Positions 37,946 through 47,425 are shown, counted from the first letter of the stretch. The stretch is 64,000 nt of DNA from Acuticoccus sp. I52.16.1 (GCF_022865125.1 NZ_CP094828.1:1550001-1614000), one strand, 5' to 3'. The notes: generated by a model not told the origin, from the letters alone. A program made the numbers and translations.

Positions 37946-39724
37946 ATGGAAGGCGAAGCGTCTCACACCGTGCCGTACATCAAGGAAGCCACGATCTTCC
38001 TGGTTTCGGCGGGGATCGTCGTTCCGATCCTTCAGCGGTTCGGCATCAACACCATCCTCGGCTACCTGATCGCCGGCATCGCGGTGGGCCCCTACGGCAT
38101 CATCCACCTGACGGACGATATCTTCGGCGTGCCGTTGGCCCTGTTCACCATCACCGACACCGAGGGTGTGCGGCAAATCGCCGAGCTGGGCGTGGTCTTC
38201 CTGCTCTTCCTGATCGGGCTGGAGCTGTCGGCGCCGCGGTTGTGGGCGATGCGGCGGCTGGTGTTCGGGCTCGGCGGGTTGCAGGTCGTCGTCACCGCGG
38301 TGGCGCTGACGGGAGCGGGCCTCGCCGCGGGGTTGCAGCTGGAACCGGCGGTCGCGGTCGGCGCGGCGCTGGCGCTGTCCTCCACCGCGATCGTGGTGCA
38401 GCTTCTCATCGGCGCCGGCCGGCTCGCCTCGCCCTCCGGCCAGGTGATGTTCTCGATCCTTCTGATGCAGGATATCGCCGTGGTGCCGGTGCTCCTCGTC
38501 ATCGGCTCGATGGCCGGGGCGGGCGACACCTCCGTCCTCATGCACCTCGCCAAGAGCCTGGCGCTGGCGGCGGCGATGATCACCGCGATCCTGCTGGCGG
38601 GCCGGCGCGTCCTCGCCCCGGTGCTGCGCTTCACCGGGGCGCGGCAGGATCGGGACATGTTCACCGCCGCCGCGCTCCTCGTCATCCTGGCGACGGCGGA
38701 GCTGACCTCGATGGCCGGCCTGTCGATGGCGCTGGGGGCTTTCCTCGCCGGCCTGGTGTTCGCCGACACCGAGTTCTCGCACCAGCTCGAGGTCGAGATC
38801 GCGCCGTTCAAGGGCTTGCTGCTGGGCCTCTTCTTCCTGTCGGTCGGCATGACGATCGACCCCGGCGTCGTCCTCGAGCAGCCGCTGACCTTACTGGCGA
38901 TCATCACCGTGGTCTCGCTGATCAAGGCCGTCATCATCACCGTCCTGGCACTGGCCTTCCGCCAGCCGCTGGCCGTCGCGGTGGAGAGCGGGCTGATGCT
39001 GGCGCAGATCGGCGAGTTCTCGCTGGTGGGGCTGTCGCTCGCCTACACGCTCGGCGTCGTCCCGTCGGACGTGGCCAAGCTGCTGGTGGTGTCGGCGGGC
39101 GTGGCGATGGCGCTGACGACGGCGTCCTCCGGCCTCATCCACCGCCTCACCGAGCGACTCGTCAGCACCAATCGGGAGGCGGTGCCGAGCGCGGCGAGCC
39201 TGGGCACCGGCGCGCCGGACGACCACGTCATCATCGCCGGGTTCGGGCGCATCGGCCGCTCCATCGGCGCCCTGCTCGACGCACACCGCATCCCCTATCT
39301 GGCGCTGGAGATGAACTCGCGCGCGGTGACGCAGGCCCGTTCTAAGGACCTGCCGGTCTATTTCGGCGACGTGCGCCGGCTCGACGTGCTGCAGAACGCG
39401 CACGTCTCCACCGCGCGGGCGATCATCCTCACCATGGACAGTCCCGCCGCCAACGCCGACGCCGTGCGCCACCTGCGCCAGGCCGGGCTGACGGTGCCGG
39501 TCATCGTGCGCGCGCGCGACACGTCCAACGCCTCCGAGCTCTACGCGCTGGGCGCCGACGAGGTGGTGCTGGAGGCGTTCGAGGCGTCGTTGCAGATGGG
39601 CGAGGAGACGCTGGTGGCGATCGGCTTCCCGCGCGACGCCGCGCACAGCATCATCGAGGAGCGCCGCGACACCGGCCGGCGCGACCTCGCCAACGCCGCC
39701 CTCTCCCGCCCAGAGGGCTCCTGA
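37946..39724 (+). CDS. CPA2 family cation:proton antiporter with TrkA-N domain (KefB/KefC-like)
   Basis: A 592-residue potassium/proton antiporter or efflux channel. The N-terminal 400 residues form the Na_H_Exchanger membrane domain (LLFLIGLELS, LSSTAIVVQLL, LMQDIAVVPVL, LGAFLAGLVFAD, LSVGMTIDP). The C-terminal RCK/TrkA-N domain carries the dinucleotide motif VIIAGFGRIGRSIG near residue 425. ATG 37946 has AGGA six bases upstream. Divergence from trkH puts K+ uptake and efflux in one locus. Confidence 0.93.
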   Translation: MEGEASHTVPYIKEATIFLVSAGIVVPILQRFGINTILGYLIAGIAVGPYGIIHLTDDIFGVPLALFTITDTEGVRQIAELGVVFLLFLIGLELSAPRLWAMRRLVFGLGGLQVVVTAVALTGAGLAAGLQLEPAVAVGAALALSSTAIVVQLLIGAGRLASPSGQVMFSILLMQDIAVVPVLLVIGSMAGAGDTSVLMHLAKSLALAAAMITAILLAGRRVLAPVLRFTGARQDRDMFTAAALLVILATAELTSMAGLSMALGAFLAGLVFADTEFSHQLEVEIAPFKGLLLGLFFLSVGMTIDPGVVLEQPLTLLAIITVVSLIKAVIITVLALAFRQPLAVAVESGLMLAQIGEFSLVGLSLAYTLGVVPSDVAKLLVVSAGVAMALTTASSGLIHRLTERLVSTNREAVPSAASLGTGAPDDHVIIAGFGRIGRSIGALLDAHRIPYLALEMNSRAVTQARSKDLPVYFGDVRRLDVLQNAHVSTARAIILTMDSPAANADAVRHLRQAGLTVPVIVRARDTSNASELYALGADEVVLEAFEASLQMGEETLVAIGFPRDAAHSIIEERRDTGRRDLANAALSRPEGS

Positions 39725-39827
39725 CGCCACCCCATCCCGCACGGCACGGGCTCCCCCGCCCCGCGACCAGGGCACGGCCAGCCTGGTTCCTCGTGGAGCC
39801 CGAGCGGCCGCGGCGGTCCCGGCGCAG

Positions 39828-40523
39828 TCAGACGTCGAGCCGGTCGACCCCGCCGTGCGCCGCGCTCCAGGCGAGCGGGGAGCGCAGGAACTTCTCCACC
39901 TCGGCAAGGGCGCCGCGGTCGAGCGACCGGTCGTCGGCGGCGACGCGCATCACGTCGCTCCACCGGGCGAGTGCGTGCAGCGTCATGCCGTGGCGGCCGA
40001 GGGCGTCGCTGGAGCCGGGGAAGATGTCGTGATGGAAGACGACGAAGCAGTGCGCCACCTCCGCGCCCGCCCCGCGCAATGCCTCGGCGAAGCGGACCTT
40101 GCTGCCGCCGTCCGTGGCGAGATCCTCCACGAGGAGCGTGCGCTGGCCCTCCCGGAAGGCTCCCTCGATCTGCGCGTTGCGGCCGAACCCCTTGGGGGCC
40201 TTGCGCACATATTGCATCGGCAGCGCCATCAGGTCGGCGATCCAGGCCGCGAAGGGGATGCCGGCCGTCTCGCCGCCGGCCACCGCGTCGAACCGCTCCA
40301 GCCCGACGTCGCGCGCCAGCGATCCGACGGCGAGCTGCATCAAGGTGGCGCGCAAACGCGGGTAGGCGATCAGCTTGCGGCAGTCGACATAGACCGGCGA
40401 CTTCAGGCCCGAGGTGTAGGTGAACGGCTCTTCGGGACGCAGATGCACGGCCTGCACCTCGAGCAGCGCGCGGGCGGTAATTCGCGCGACGTCCTCGCGG
40501 GGCAGGATGGTGGCGGCGGTCAT
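39828..40523 (-). CDS. pyrE: Orotate phosphoribosyltransferase
   Basis: A 231-residue PRTase that joins orotate to PRPP, giving orotidine monophosphate. The PRPP-binding loop is TLLVEDLATDGGSK; FTYTSGLKSPVYVDCRKL and AVAGGETAGIPFAAWIAD are family segments, and KAPKGFGRNAQIEG is the catalytic flexible-loop region. Last gene of the minus-strand pyrimidine cluster, 35 bases after pyrC. Confidence 0.95.
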   Translation of the reverse strand: MTAATILPREDVARITARALLEVQAVHLRPEEPFTYTSGLKSPVYVDCRKLIAYPRLRATLMQLAVGSLARDVGLERFDAVAGGETAGIPFAAWIADLMALPMQYVRKAPKGFGRNAQIEGAFREGQRTLLVEDLATDGGSKVRFAEALRGAGAEVAHCFVVFHHDIFPGSSDALGRHGMTLHALARWSDVMRVAADDRSLDRGALAEVEKFLRSPLAWSAAHGGVDRLDV

Positions 40524-40558
40524 TGTCGGTCTCTCTCGTTGTCAGCGGGCGGGTGGAA

Positions 40559-41614
40559 TCAGCGGCCGGGCAGTGCGGGCGAACCCTCGACCCGCCAGGT
40601 GATGTCGAATCCGGGGTTGAAGAGCGTCACCGGCCCGTCGGCGGTCACGATCGGGTCGAGCGGAACCGGTGCGCCGCGGGTGAGTGTCACGGTGTCGGGG
40701 TTGGGTGCCAGCCCGTAGAAGGCTGCGCCCTGGTCGGACACGAACGCCTCCAGCTTGTCGAGCGCGCCGACCGCCTCGAAGAGGTGCGCCAGGATGGCGA
40801 GGGCGACCGGCGCCGTGAAGCACCCTGCCGCACCGCAGGGGCCGAGCTTCCTGGGGTCCGTGTGCGGCGCCGAATCCGAGCCGAAGAAGAACGACGGATC
40901 GTCCCCCGTGGCCGCGGCGACAAGCGCCTCGCGGTCCTCGCGGCGCTTGACAATGGGGAGGCAGTAGTTGTGCGGGCGGATCCCGCCGGCCAGCAGGTCG
41001 TTGCGGTCGATCACGAGGTGGTGTGCGGTGATGGTGCCCGCCATGCCCTCGGTGCCGCGCACGAAGTCGATCGCGGCGCGGGTCGACAGGTGCTCCAGCA
41101 CGATCTTCAAGTCCGGCACGCGGGCGCGCAGCGGGGCGAGGACGCGCTCCAGGAACACCGCCTCGCGGTCGAAGATGTCCACCTCGTGGTCGGTCACCTC
41201 GCCGTGGATGCACAGGACGAGGCCGCGCTCGGCCATCCGCTCCAGCACCGGCGTCAGCGCCGCGACGTCGTTGACGCCGGACGCGGAGTTGGTGGTGGCG
41301 TGCGCGGGGTAGAGCTTGGCCGCGGTGCAGACGCCGGCGACCTCGTCGATCGTCTCGGGCGTCGTCTCGTCGGTGAGGTAGAGCGTCATCAGCGGCTCGA
41401 ACAGCGCGTCCGGCGCGCCGGCGGTGACGGCGGCCAGGATGCGGTCGCGGTAGGCACTCACCATCGCGGCGTTGACCACCGGCGGCACCAGGTTGGGCAT
41501 GATGATCGCGCGGGCGAAGTCGAGCGAGCCGGTGGCGACCGCGTCGAGGATTGCCCCGTCGCGCAGGTGCAGGTGGAAGTCGTCGGGGCGGCGGATGGTG
41601 AGGGTGTCTGTCAT
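40559..41614 (-). CDS. pyrC: Dihydroorotase (class II, PyrC type)
   Basis: A 351-residue dihydroorotase closing carbamoyl-aspartate to dihydroorotate. The N-terminal zinc ligands are in DDFHLHLRDG; the metal-bridging lysine region is AAKLYPAHATTNS; LCIHGEVTD and LEHLSTRAA carry the further histidines, and FFGSDSAPHTDPRK the catalytic aspartate. The compact length and DFHLHLRDG start mark the E. coli-like class II enzyme rather than the long class I type. Confidence 0.95.
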   Translation of the reverse strand: MTDTLTIRRPDDFHLHLRDGAILDAVATGSLDFARAIIMPNLVPPVVNAAMVSAYRDRILAAVTAGAPDALFEPLMTLYLTDETTPETIDEVAGVCTAAKLYPAHATTNSASGVNDVAALTPVLERMAERGLVLCIHGEVTDHEVDIFDREAVFLERVLAPLRARVPDLKIVLEHLSTRAAIDFVRGTEGMAGTITAHHLVIDRNDLLAGGIRPHNYCLPIVKRREDREALVAAATGDDPSFFFGSDSAPHTDPRKLGPCGAAGCFTAPVALAILAHLFEAVGALDKLEAFVSDQGAAFYGLAPNPDTVTLTRGAPVPLDPIVTADGPVTLFNPGFDITWRVEGSPALPGR

Positions 41615-41626
41615 GGTCCGGCAGGG

Positions 41627-42529
41627 TCAGGCGCGGCGCGGGAGGTCGCGCGCGGCGATCCCCCGGGCGGTGCAATGGGTGGCGAGCGCGTCGATGAGGT
41701 TCGGCATGGCGAGCGGGCGCGAGAACGTCGCCGATCCGACCGCGACCGCCGAGGCGCCGGCGGCCATGTAGTCGAGCGCGTCCTGCAACGTGGCGATGCC
41801 GCCGCAGCCGACGATCGGAACGCCGGGCAGCTTCTGCGCCACCTGGTAGGTGCAGCGCAGGTTGACCGGCTTCACCGGCATGCCCGAGAGCCCACCGGTG
41901 ACGTTGGCGAGCGCCGGCCGCCCGTCACGCCGGAAGGCGATCCCGGTCAGCGTGTTGGCGACGATCAGCGCGTCGGCCCCGGCCTCGACGCTGGCGGCGG
42001 CGACCGCGGCGATGTCCTCGGCGTTGGGCGAGAGCTTGGCCCACAGGGGGAGCGCCGTCGCGCGGCAGGCGGCGACCACCTCGGCAGACGCGGCGGGGTC
42101 GAGCGCGAAGGAGCGGCCGCCTTCCTCGAGGTTGGGGCAGGAAAGGTTCAGCTCGATGGCGTCGATCCCGGTCCCCTCGAGCGCTGCGATCAGCTCGGCG
42201 AAGCCCGCCGCCGTGTCGGCCGAGATCGAGACGATGACCGGCGTCCCCCACCCCAGGTAGGCCGGCAGCGTCTTCGTCAGGAACGCCTCGACCCCGTCGG
42301 ACGGGATGCCGACCGCATTGAGGAGCCCGCCGCCGGTCTCGGTCAGGCGGTTGGGCGGGTGGCCGGGGCGGTAGCCGGGCATCAGCGTCTTGGGGACGAG
42401 CGCGCCGAGACGGCCGAGGTCGAACACCCGCCCGTAGGAGGCGGCGAAGGTGCCGGATGCGGGGATCACCGGGTTCTTCAAGGTGACCGCGCCGATGGGG
42501 ACCGTGAGGTCGGGCATCGAGGCACTCAT
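41627..42529 (-). CDS. pyrD: Dihydroorotate dehydrogenase, class 1B catalytic subunit
   Basis: A 300-residue FMN enzyme of class 1. The catalytic base is a cysteine in ELNLSCPNLEEGG, whereas membrane class 2 enzymes use serine. PVIPASGTFAASYG, GGGLLNAVGIPSDGV and GCGGIATLQDALDYMAAGA are typical of PyrDB. With PyrK, encoded just upstream and overlapping by four bases, it should pass electrons to NAD+ rather than to quinone. ATG 42529 is used; a longer frame runs into pyrK. Confidence 0.9.
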   Translation of the reverse strand: MSASMPDLTVPIGAVTLKNPVIPASGTFAASYGRVFDLGRLGALVPKTLMPGYRPGHPPNRLTETGGGLLNAVGIPSDGVEAFLTKTLPAYLGWGTPVIVSISADTAAGFAELIAALEGTGIDAIELNLSCPNLEEGGRSFALDPAASAEVVAACRATALPLWAKLSPNAEDIAAVAAASVEAGADALIVANTLTGIAFRRDGRPALANVTGGLSGMPVKPVNLRCTYQVAQKLPGVPIVGCGGIATLQDALDYMAAGASAVAVGSATFSRPLAMPNLIDALATHCTARGIAARDLPRRA

Positions 42530-43335
42530 CGGAACGCCACCTCCGCGATCGGGAAGATCGGCCCTTCGCAGACGAGGTGGTAGCGCTCGTCGCGGAACTT
42601 GCGGATGCAGGACTTGCAGGCGCCGATCCCGCACGGCATCGCCACCTGTAGCGCGGCGAACCCGGGGACGCCCTCGCGCTCGCACCACGCCTGGACCTCG
42701 CCCATCACATGGTCGAACGCCCCGGCGGCGACGGCGGCGGGGCGCGCCGCGGCGAGCGCTGCGACAACCTCGCTTCCGGCGAGGCGCGTCACCTCTGCGA
42801 CCGGCTCGAACATGGCGATCAGCGCCGCGTCCTGCTCGCCGGCGGTGACGGGGCCGGCGGGCGCGTCGGGCGGGCGGGTGACGAAGACGACGCGCGTGCG
42901 CTCCCCGGCGGCTCTGCGCTCGTGGCAGAGCGCCAGCATGGTGCCGAAGTGCGCCCCCTCGACAACGATCAGCGCGTCCGGCCCGAGCGGCTCGAACGGG
43001 TGGCCGAGCGGGCCGAAGAGGTGGAGCGCCTCGCCCGGCTCGGCGGCGGCGATCAGGCGCGTCCCCTCGCCCTGGTAGCCGAAGGAGATCGTCAGCGGGT
43101 CGGTGGCGATGATGCTCATCGGCCGTGCCAGCAGCGGCGCCCCCTCCCGGTTGGAGCTGACCAGCAGGAACTGCCCCGCGCGCGCGCCGGCGAAGGCGGC
43201 CGGGGCGTCGAACGTCATCGTCGTGACGGCGCGGTCCTCGGCGATGGTGCGCACGGGGGCATCGCCGGCGAAGACCGGCGCGCCGGCAGGGGCGACCCGC
43301 GTTTCGGGGCCGATATCGGTCGACGCGGCGCTCAT
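42526..43335 (-). CDS. pyrK: Dihydroorotate dehydrogenase electron-transfer subunit
   Basis: A 269-residue FAD/[2Fe-2S] protein of the ferredoxin-reductase family. The flavin-binding ARPMSII motif lies near residue 70, the nucleotide-binding part in DALIVVEGAHFGTMLAL (less canonical than usual), and the C-terminal iron-sulfur site is MPCGIGACKSC followed by a fourth Cys in YHLVCEGPIF. It gives PyrD access to NAD+. Start and stop overlap the HDAC-like gene and pyrD by four bases each, so all three are translationally coupled. Confidence 0.88.
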   Translation of the reverse strand: MSAASTDIGPETRVAPAGAPVFAGDAPVRTIAEDRAVTTMTFDAPAAFAGARAGQFLLVSSNREGAPLLARPMSIIATDPLTISFGYQGEGTRLIAAAEPGEALHLFGPLGHPFEPLGPDALIVVEGAHFGTMLALCHERRAAGERTRVVFVTRPPDAPAGPVTAGEQDAALIAMFEPVAEVTRLAGSEVVAALAAARPAAVAAGAFDHVMGEVQAWCEREGVPGFAALQVAMPCGIGACKSCIRKFRDERYHLVCEGPIFPIAEVAFR

Positions 43336-44360
43336 GCGGAGGCTCCGAGAAAGCCCGAGAGGAAGGCGGCGATGTTGTCGGTCAGCGGCTCCGAAAGGTA
43401 GCCGCCTTCCTGGATGATGGCGGTCGGCAGCCGTGCCGCCCCCAGCATCTCGCCCGCGCGGCCGATCCCCTCGGTGGTGACGCTCATGCCGCCTAGCGGG
43501 TCGCTGGCATGAATGTCCAGCCCCAGCGACAGGACGAGGTTGTCGGCGCCGAACCGGGCGATGCGCCCGAGCGCGACGCCGATCGCGTCCAGCCAGGCGG
43601 CATCCTCGGCACCGATGGGGAGAGGCAGGTTGACGTTCGCCCCCTCCCCGTCGCCGACGCCCGCCTCGTGCGCGTAGCCCCAGAACCAGGGATAGAAGAA
43701 GGCCGGGTCGGCGTGGATCGACACGAAGAGGATGTCGCCGCGGGCGTAGGTGATCGCCTGCGTGCCGTTGCCGTGGTGGACGTCGATGTCGAGGATGGCG
43801 GGGCGGCCTCCCTCGGCGATCAGCGCCTCGGCGGCGATCGCGGCGTTGTTGAGGAAGCAATGCCCGCCGGCGACCTCGCGCGCGGCGTGATGGCCGGGCG
43901 GGCGGGCGAGCGCATAGGCGGGCCGGCCGGTGGCGGCGACCTCCTGCGCGGCCGCGACCGCACCGTCGGCCGCACGGCAGGCGGCCGCCCAGGTGACGGG
44001 GCCGATGGGGACGGCCCCGTCGCCCATATGCCAGCCGGCGCGGCCGACGATCCCGGTCGGATACGAGGCATGGGCGAGGCGCGGCTGGGCGTTGGCGAGC
44101 ACCTCTTCGCCGGCGTTCGGGAGCGCCTGCCAGGCGGCGTGCGCGCCCTCCAGAAAGTCGAGGTAGCGGGGCGAGTGGACGGCGGCGCGCGTCAGCGGCG
44201 AGGCGACGGGCGGCTCCTCGGCCGTGAGGTTCAGCCGGGAGAGACCGGCCAGCAGGCGTTCCGCCCGTTCGGGCCGCTCCTCGTTCTGCGCGATGCGGCC
44301 GCGCAGGATGAAGGACTTCGGGCTGTGATGCGCGGTCTCGGCCGCGTAGAAAGAGCGCAT
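43332..44360 (-). CDS. Histone deacetylase-family amidohydrolase (acetylpolyamine amidohydrolase-like)
   Basis: A 342-residue zinc hydrolase of the arginase/deacetylase fold. The active-site motifs are RPPGHHAA (tandem His), DIDVHHGNGTQ (Asp/His zinc ligands) and SLGLDIHASDPLGG (second Asp). In bacteria such enzymes deacetylate polyamines or other acetyl-amides. It is the first gene of the pyrimidine operon here, overlapping pyrK by four bases, a linkage with no obvious biochemical explanation. Confidence 0.88.
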   Translation of the reverse strand: MRSFYAAETAHHSPKSFILRGRIAQNEERPERAERLLAGLSRLNLTAEEPPVASPLTRAAVHSPRYLDFLEGAHAAWQALPNAGEEVLANAQPRLAHASYPTGIVGRAGWHMGDGAVPIGPVTWAAACRAADGAVAAAQEVAATGRPAYALARPPGHHAAREVAGGHCFLNNAAIAAEALIAEGGRPAILDIDVHHGNGTQAITYARGDILFVSIHADPAFFYPWFWGYAHEAGVGDGEGANVNLPLPIGAEDAAWLDAIGVALGRIARFGADNLVLSLGLDIHASDPLGGMSVTTEGIGRAGEMLGAARLPTAIIQEGGYLSEPLTDNIAAFLSGFLGASA

Positions 44361-44535
44361 GGGACTTCCAAGCCGGGGCCGGACGGTGGAGGAGGAGGCG
44401 GATGCGTCGCTGCGCGACCGGCCCCATCATCCTCGACAGACGCCGCGCAAGCAAGGTTCGCCCCCAGGTGAACCACTGCCGTGCACGGCGAGCTTGGTAT
44501 GCCGCCCGCTCGGGCGCGCCGTCCGCTCCGGCGTG

Positions 44536-45690
44536 TCACACGGTGAAGCGGAGCGCCCAGCCGGTGCCGACAGCCTGCTCCAGCGGCAGCAGCGTGCCGC
44601 CCAGCTGCATCACCAGCGCGCGGACGATGTTGCTGCCCGACCCGTGGCTGCCGCGCCGCTCCTCCCCGGCCGCCGCCGCCGCACCGACGCCGTCGTCCGA
44701 CACGGTGATCTCGTGCCGTTCGTCCGACGCCAGGCGCAGCACCACGTGCACCGCGCCCCGCCGCCCCGCCGGGAAGCCGTGCTTGAGCGCGTTGGTAATG
44801 AGCTCGTTGACGATCAGCGCGATCGGCGAGCCGAGCGCCACCGGCACCTCGAGCGGCTCCAGCTCGGCGGTGATCACGACCCCGTCCGGCGCCAGCGCGT
44901 CCTCCAGACCCTCGCAAACGCGCGACAGCAGGTCGTCGGCCCGCAGCGAGGTGGTCTCGCGGTGGGCGTCGAGCACGTCGTGCATCGCGGCGATCGACAT
45001 CAGGCGCCGCTCGAAGGCCGAGATCTCCTGGTCCGCCTCCTCGTCCTGCACGTTGCGCCGGGCGGTTCGCACCAGGGACATCAGCAAGGCGAGGTTGTTC
45101 TTCACCCGGTGGATCAGCTCGCGCTGCGCATCCGGCTCGTCACCGGCGGCGAGGTCCGGGTGCGGCTCGGGCAACGCCAGCGCCGGCGCGGTGGCGAACG
45201 CGTCGCTGGTGACGAGGATGTGTCTCTGCGGCAGCACCGGCGGGCGATGCACCACCAGCGGCCGGGCGCGCAATGCGAGGTTGGAGCCTTCCCCCTCGGC
45301 CTGCCGCGGGGTCAAGGAGAAGCTGCGCCAATCGTCGGCCGCGGCGATGGCCGCCAGCGTCAGGCGCACGTCGTCGGCGTCCTCGGCCCAGAGCTCGGCG
45401 AACGGCCGGTCGACGAGGTCCCGCCCCACCGCCTTGCAGGCCCATTCGTTGGCATAGGCGATATGCTCGTCGTCGGTCAGCATGATGACCGCGATGTCGA
45501 GTTTGTTGAGGATCTCGGCGCCGATTTCGAACGCGCCCGGTTGTGGCCGGCCGCGCAGGGAGGGCGCGGGCCGCGGCGCATCGTAGGCGAGCGGAGTCGA
45601 CGCCTCGCGGTTCTCGCTCGGCTTGGCGACGCCGGCCGCCGATCCCTGGCCGCCCGATCGCAAGTAGGAGTGCAGGCCCTGCGTGGTCAT
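44536..45690 (-). CDS. Sensor histidine kinase, HisKA_2 type with PAS domain
   Basis: A 384-residue soluble kinase. A PAS-like domain covers about residues 50-150 (LDIAVIMLTDDEHIAYANEWA), the phosphoacceptor His is in ELIHRVKNNLALLMSL near residue 190, and the ATPase domain has the N-box NELITNALKHGF and DDGVGAAAA. This class is common in Alphaproteobacteria and often feeds the PhyR general stress pathway or light sensing, but no flavin-binding Cys motif of a LOV domain is evident and no response regulator is adjacent. ATG 45690 follows GGAGG. Confidence 0.87.
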   Translation of the reverse strand: MTTQGLHSYLRSGGQGSAAGVAKPSENREASTPLAYDAPRPAPSLRGRPQPGAFEIGAEILNKLDIAVIMLTDDEHIAYANEWACKAVGRDLVDRPFAELWAEDADDVRLTLAAIAAADDWRSFSLTPRQAEGEGSNLALRARPLVVHRPPVLPQRHILVTSDAFATAPALALPEPHPDLAAGDEPDAQRELIHRVKNNLALLMSLVRTARRNVQDEEADQEISAFERRLMSIAAMHDVLDAHRETTSLRADDLLSRVCEGLEDALAPDGVVITAELEPLEVPVALGSPIALIVNELITNALKHGFPAGRRGAVHVVLRLASDERHEITVSDDGVGAAAAAGEERRGSHGSGSNIVRALVMQLGGTLLPLEQAVGTGWALRFTV

Positions 45691-46041
45691 CCCGCCCTCC
45701 ATTCGGGGAGGCAGGCATCCACGTCGCGCCGGCCGCTCGGAACGCCGAGTGGCAAACGAAGACGGACATCTTCGGACATGATACGCTGCCCTATACCAGT
45801 CGCGGCCGACAGCCGCGGAACACAATCCGACACCAACCGGTACACCGCCATCATGCCCTCGCGGGCGGGCGCACCGTGTTCGCGTCTCGCGGGCCACCTA
45901 CTGGCGTGACCCACACAATGAGGTATCAGGTGCGGCTGGTGCGTGGCTGAAGCGGCCTGCGTCGCACCGGAACGGCGCGTCGTGTCGCCGGCCGGTGCAT
46001 CGCGCCCGTCGCGCCCCCATCTGAACGGGACGGAGGTGCAT
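45691..46041. other. Divergent intergenic region, no gene seen
   Basis: This gap between the histidine kinase (minus) and the DUF3299 gene (plus) must hold both promoters. ORFs across it are extensions of the two genes without similarity. I cannot point to a convincing -35/-10 pair, dyad or RNA structure. Confidence 0.4.
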
Positions 46042-46755
46042 ATGGTCGCAATCGCTGTGAGAGGCCTCGTCGTGGCGCTGATCGCCGTCGTCGTAGTCGG
46101 CGCCACCATCTACGTCCACGATCAGAACGAAGCGCCGCCCCCGCTGGTCGACGCCGACGGCAACGTCATCGAGGACACCACCGGCTTTACCGAGGTTCCC
46201 GGCTTCTTCGACGGCAGCGCCCCGCACGAACTGGTGCGTTACGACCTGCCGGAGGCGACCGTGACGCCGCCGCTGGCCGAGGGCGTGGAGGCGATCACCT
46301 TCCCGGACCTGTGGGCTCCGGGCGACTTCAAGCTCGACGTGCCGCCCGAGGCGCGCCTCGGCACCCCCACGAAAGACACCTTCGAGGACGGCATGACGGA
46401 CGAAGACATCGCCAACTTCTTCCTCGACATGTCCGACATGCGCGAGATGCAGCCGCGCGTCGGCCGCGTGCGCGACGAACTCGACGGCAAGCGCGTGCGG
46501 CTCGCCGGCTACGCGAGCCCGGTCGGCTTCGAGCTGGACGAGCGGCAGTTCCTGCTGGTGCCCGAGCTGGGCGCCTGCGTGCACGTCCCGCCGCCGCCGC
46601 CCAACCAGGTCATCTACGTCGACTACCAGCAGCTCGCGCCGGAGGTCGGCGACCCGGTGTGGGTGACCGGCACCCTGCGTGCCACCCCCGTCGCGACCAT
46701 CCTCGCCGACGTCGGCTACCGCCTCGAGGACGTCACCGTGGAGCCCTACCGCTAG
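46042..46755 (+). CDS. DUF3299 domain membrane-anchored protein
   Basis: A 237-residue protein with one N-terminal membrane helix (VAIAVRGLVVALIAVVVVGA) and a periplasmic C-terminal DUF3299 domain: LDGKRVRLAGYASPVGFELDE, then FLLVPELGACVHVPPPPPNQVIYV. A single conserved Cys precedes the proline run. The family is associated with exported or lipoprotein components of unknown role, often near ABC transporter genes, though none is adjacent here. GGAGGTG precedes ATG 46042; the longer ORF adds residues with no leader. Confidence 0.8.
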   Translation: MVAIAVRGLVVALIAVVVVGATIYVHDQNEAPPPLVDADGNVIEDTTGFTEVPGFFDGSAPHELVRYDLPEATVTPPLAEGVEAITFPDLWAPGDFKLDVPPEARLGTPTKDTFEDGMTDEDIANFFLDMSDMREMQPRVGRVRDELDGKRVRLAGYASPVGFELDERQFLLVPELGACVHVPPPPPNQVIYVDYQQLAPEVGDPVWVTGTLRATPVATILADVGYRLEDVTVEPYR

Positions 46756-46768
46756 GTCTGCGGCCCGC

Positions 46769-47425
46769 TCACGCCAGGAAGGGCGCGGAGTTCACCGAGT
46801 ATTGCGCCGCGTCGAACGCGGCCCAGACCGATTTCGGCGCATAGGTGACCGCGTCGTGGCCGGTGCGCGCGTCGTAGGTGTCGCTCAGGCCGCGCAGGCT
46901 CGCCAACAGGTCGTCCAAATGCGGGTATCCGGCGCGGCCGTTGAAGGAGCGCGCATCGTCCAGCACCAGGACGAACTCGCGCGTGAGGTCCGTGGTCAGC
47001 AGCGCCACCTCCTGCGTCAGCACCGACTTGGTTTCCGCCTGGCCGGTGTGGTCGCCCGAGCAGTGCGCGTCGAGCCAGAAGAGCGTGCGGTCCGGCAGAG
47101 TGGGGACCAGCTCGGGCAGAATCACCGCCGAGTTGCCGAGATGCTGGGTCACGTTGGGCCGCTCCGCCAGCTTCTCCTTGGCGCGGACGAACTGGCGCTC
47201 GTCGATCTCGATCGTGTGGACCGCGAGACCGTCGCAAAAACTCATCATCGCCGATGTGGTGCCGGCGAGCGTCCCGGTTTCGACGAAGGCGGTCGAGCCG
47301 GCGGCCTGACGCATCCGATCCAGCCACAGCACCTTGACCGTCTGCGGCGGGGGCACCGGCGACCCGTCGAGCGCCCAGTCGGCGATCGACCGGTACGCGT
47401 ACATTCTGCTCCATTTGTCGACCAT
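46769..47425 (-). CDS. Class I SAM-dependent methyltransferase-like protein
   Basis: A 218-residue Rossmann-fold protein resembling small-molecule methyltransferases of the Methyltransf_24/TylF-like sort. Motif I is FVETGTLAGTTSAMM, followed by the acidic strand VHTIEIDERQF and a later TLFWLDAHCSGDH that resembles metal-dependent members. The C-terminal VLVLDDARSFNG may be another active-site strand. Substrate unknown. ATG 47425 has AGGTGG upstream; an in-frame ATG at 47449 is possible. It converges on the DUF3299 gene. Confidence 0.68.
   Translation of the reverse strand: MVDKWSRMYAYRSIADWALDGSPVPPPQTVKVLWLDRMRQAAGSTAFVETGTLAGTTSAMMSFCDGLAVHTIEIDERQFVRAKEKLAERPNVTQHLGNSAVILPELVPTLPDRTLFWLDAHCSGDHTGQAETKSVLTQEVALLTTDLTREFVLVLDDARSFNGRAGYPHLDDLLASLRGLSDTYDARTGHDAVTYAPKSVWAAFDAAQYSVNSAPFLA

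Noticed and set aside
41627-44454. Fusion proteins suggested by long open frames across pyrD-pyrK and pyrK-HDAC
   Set aside because: The upstream parts are out-of-frame readings of the neighbouring genes; separate starts with ATGA overlaps explain all three proteins.
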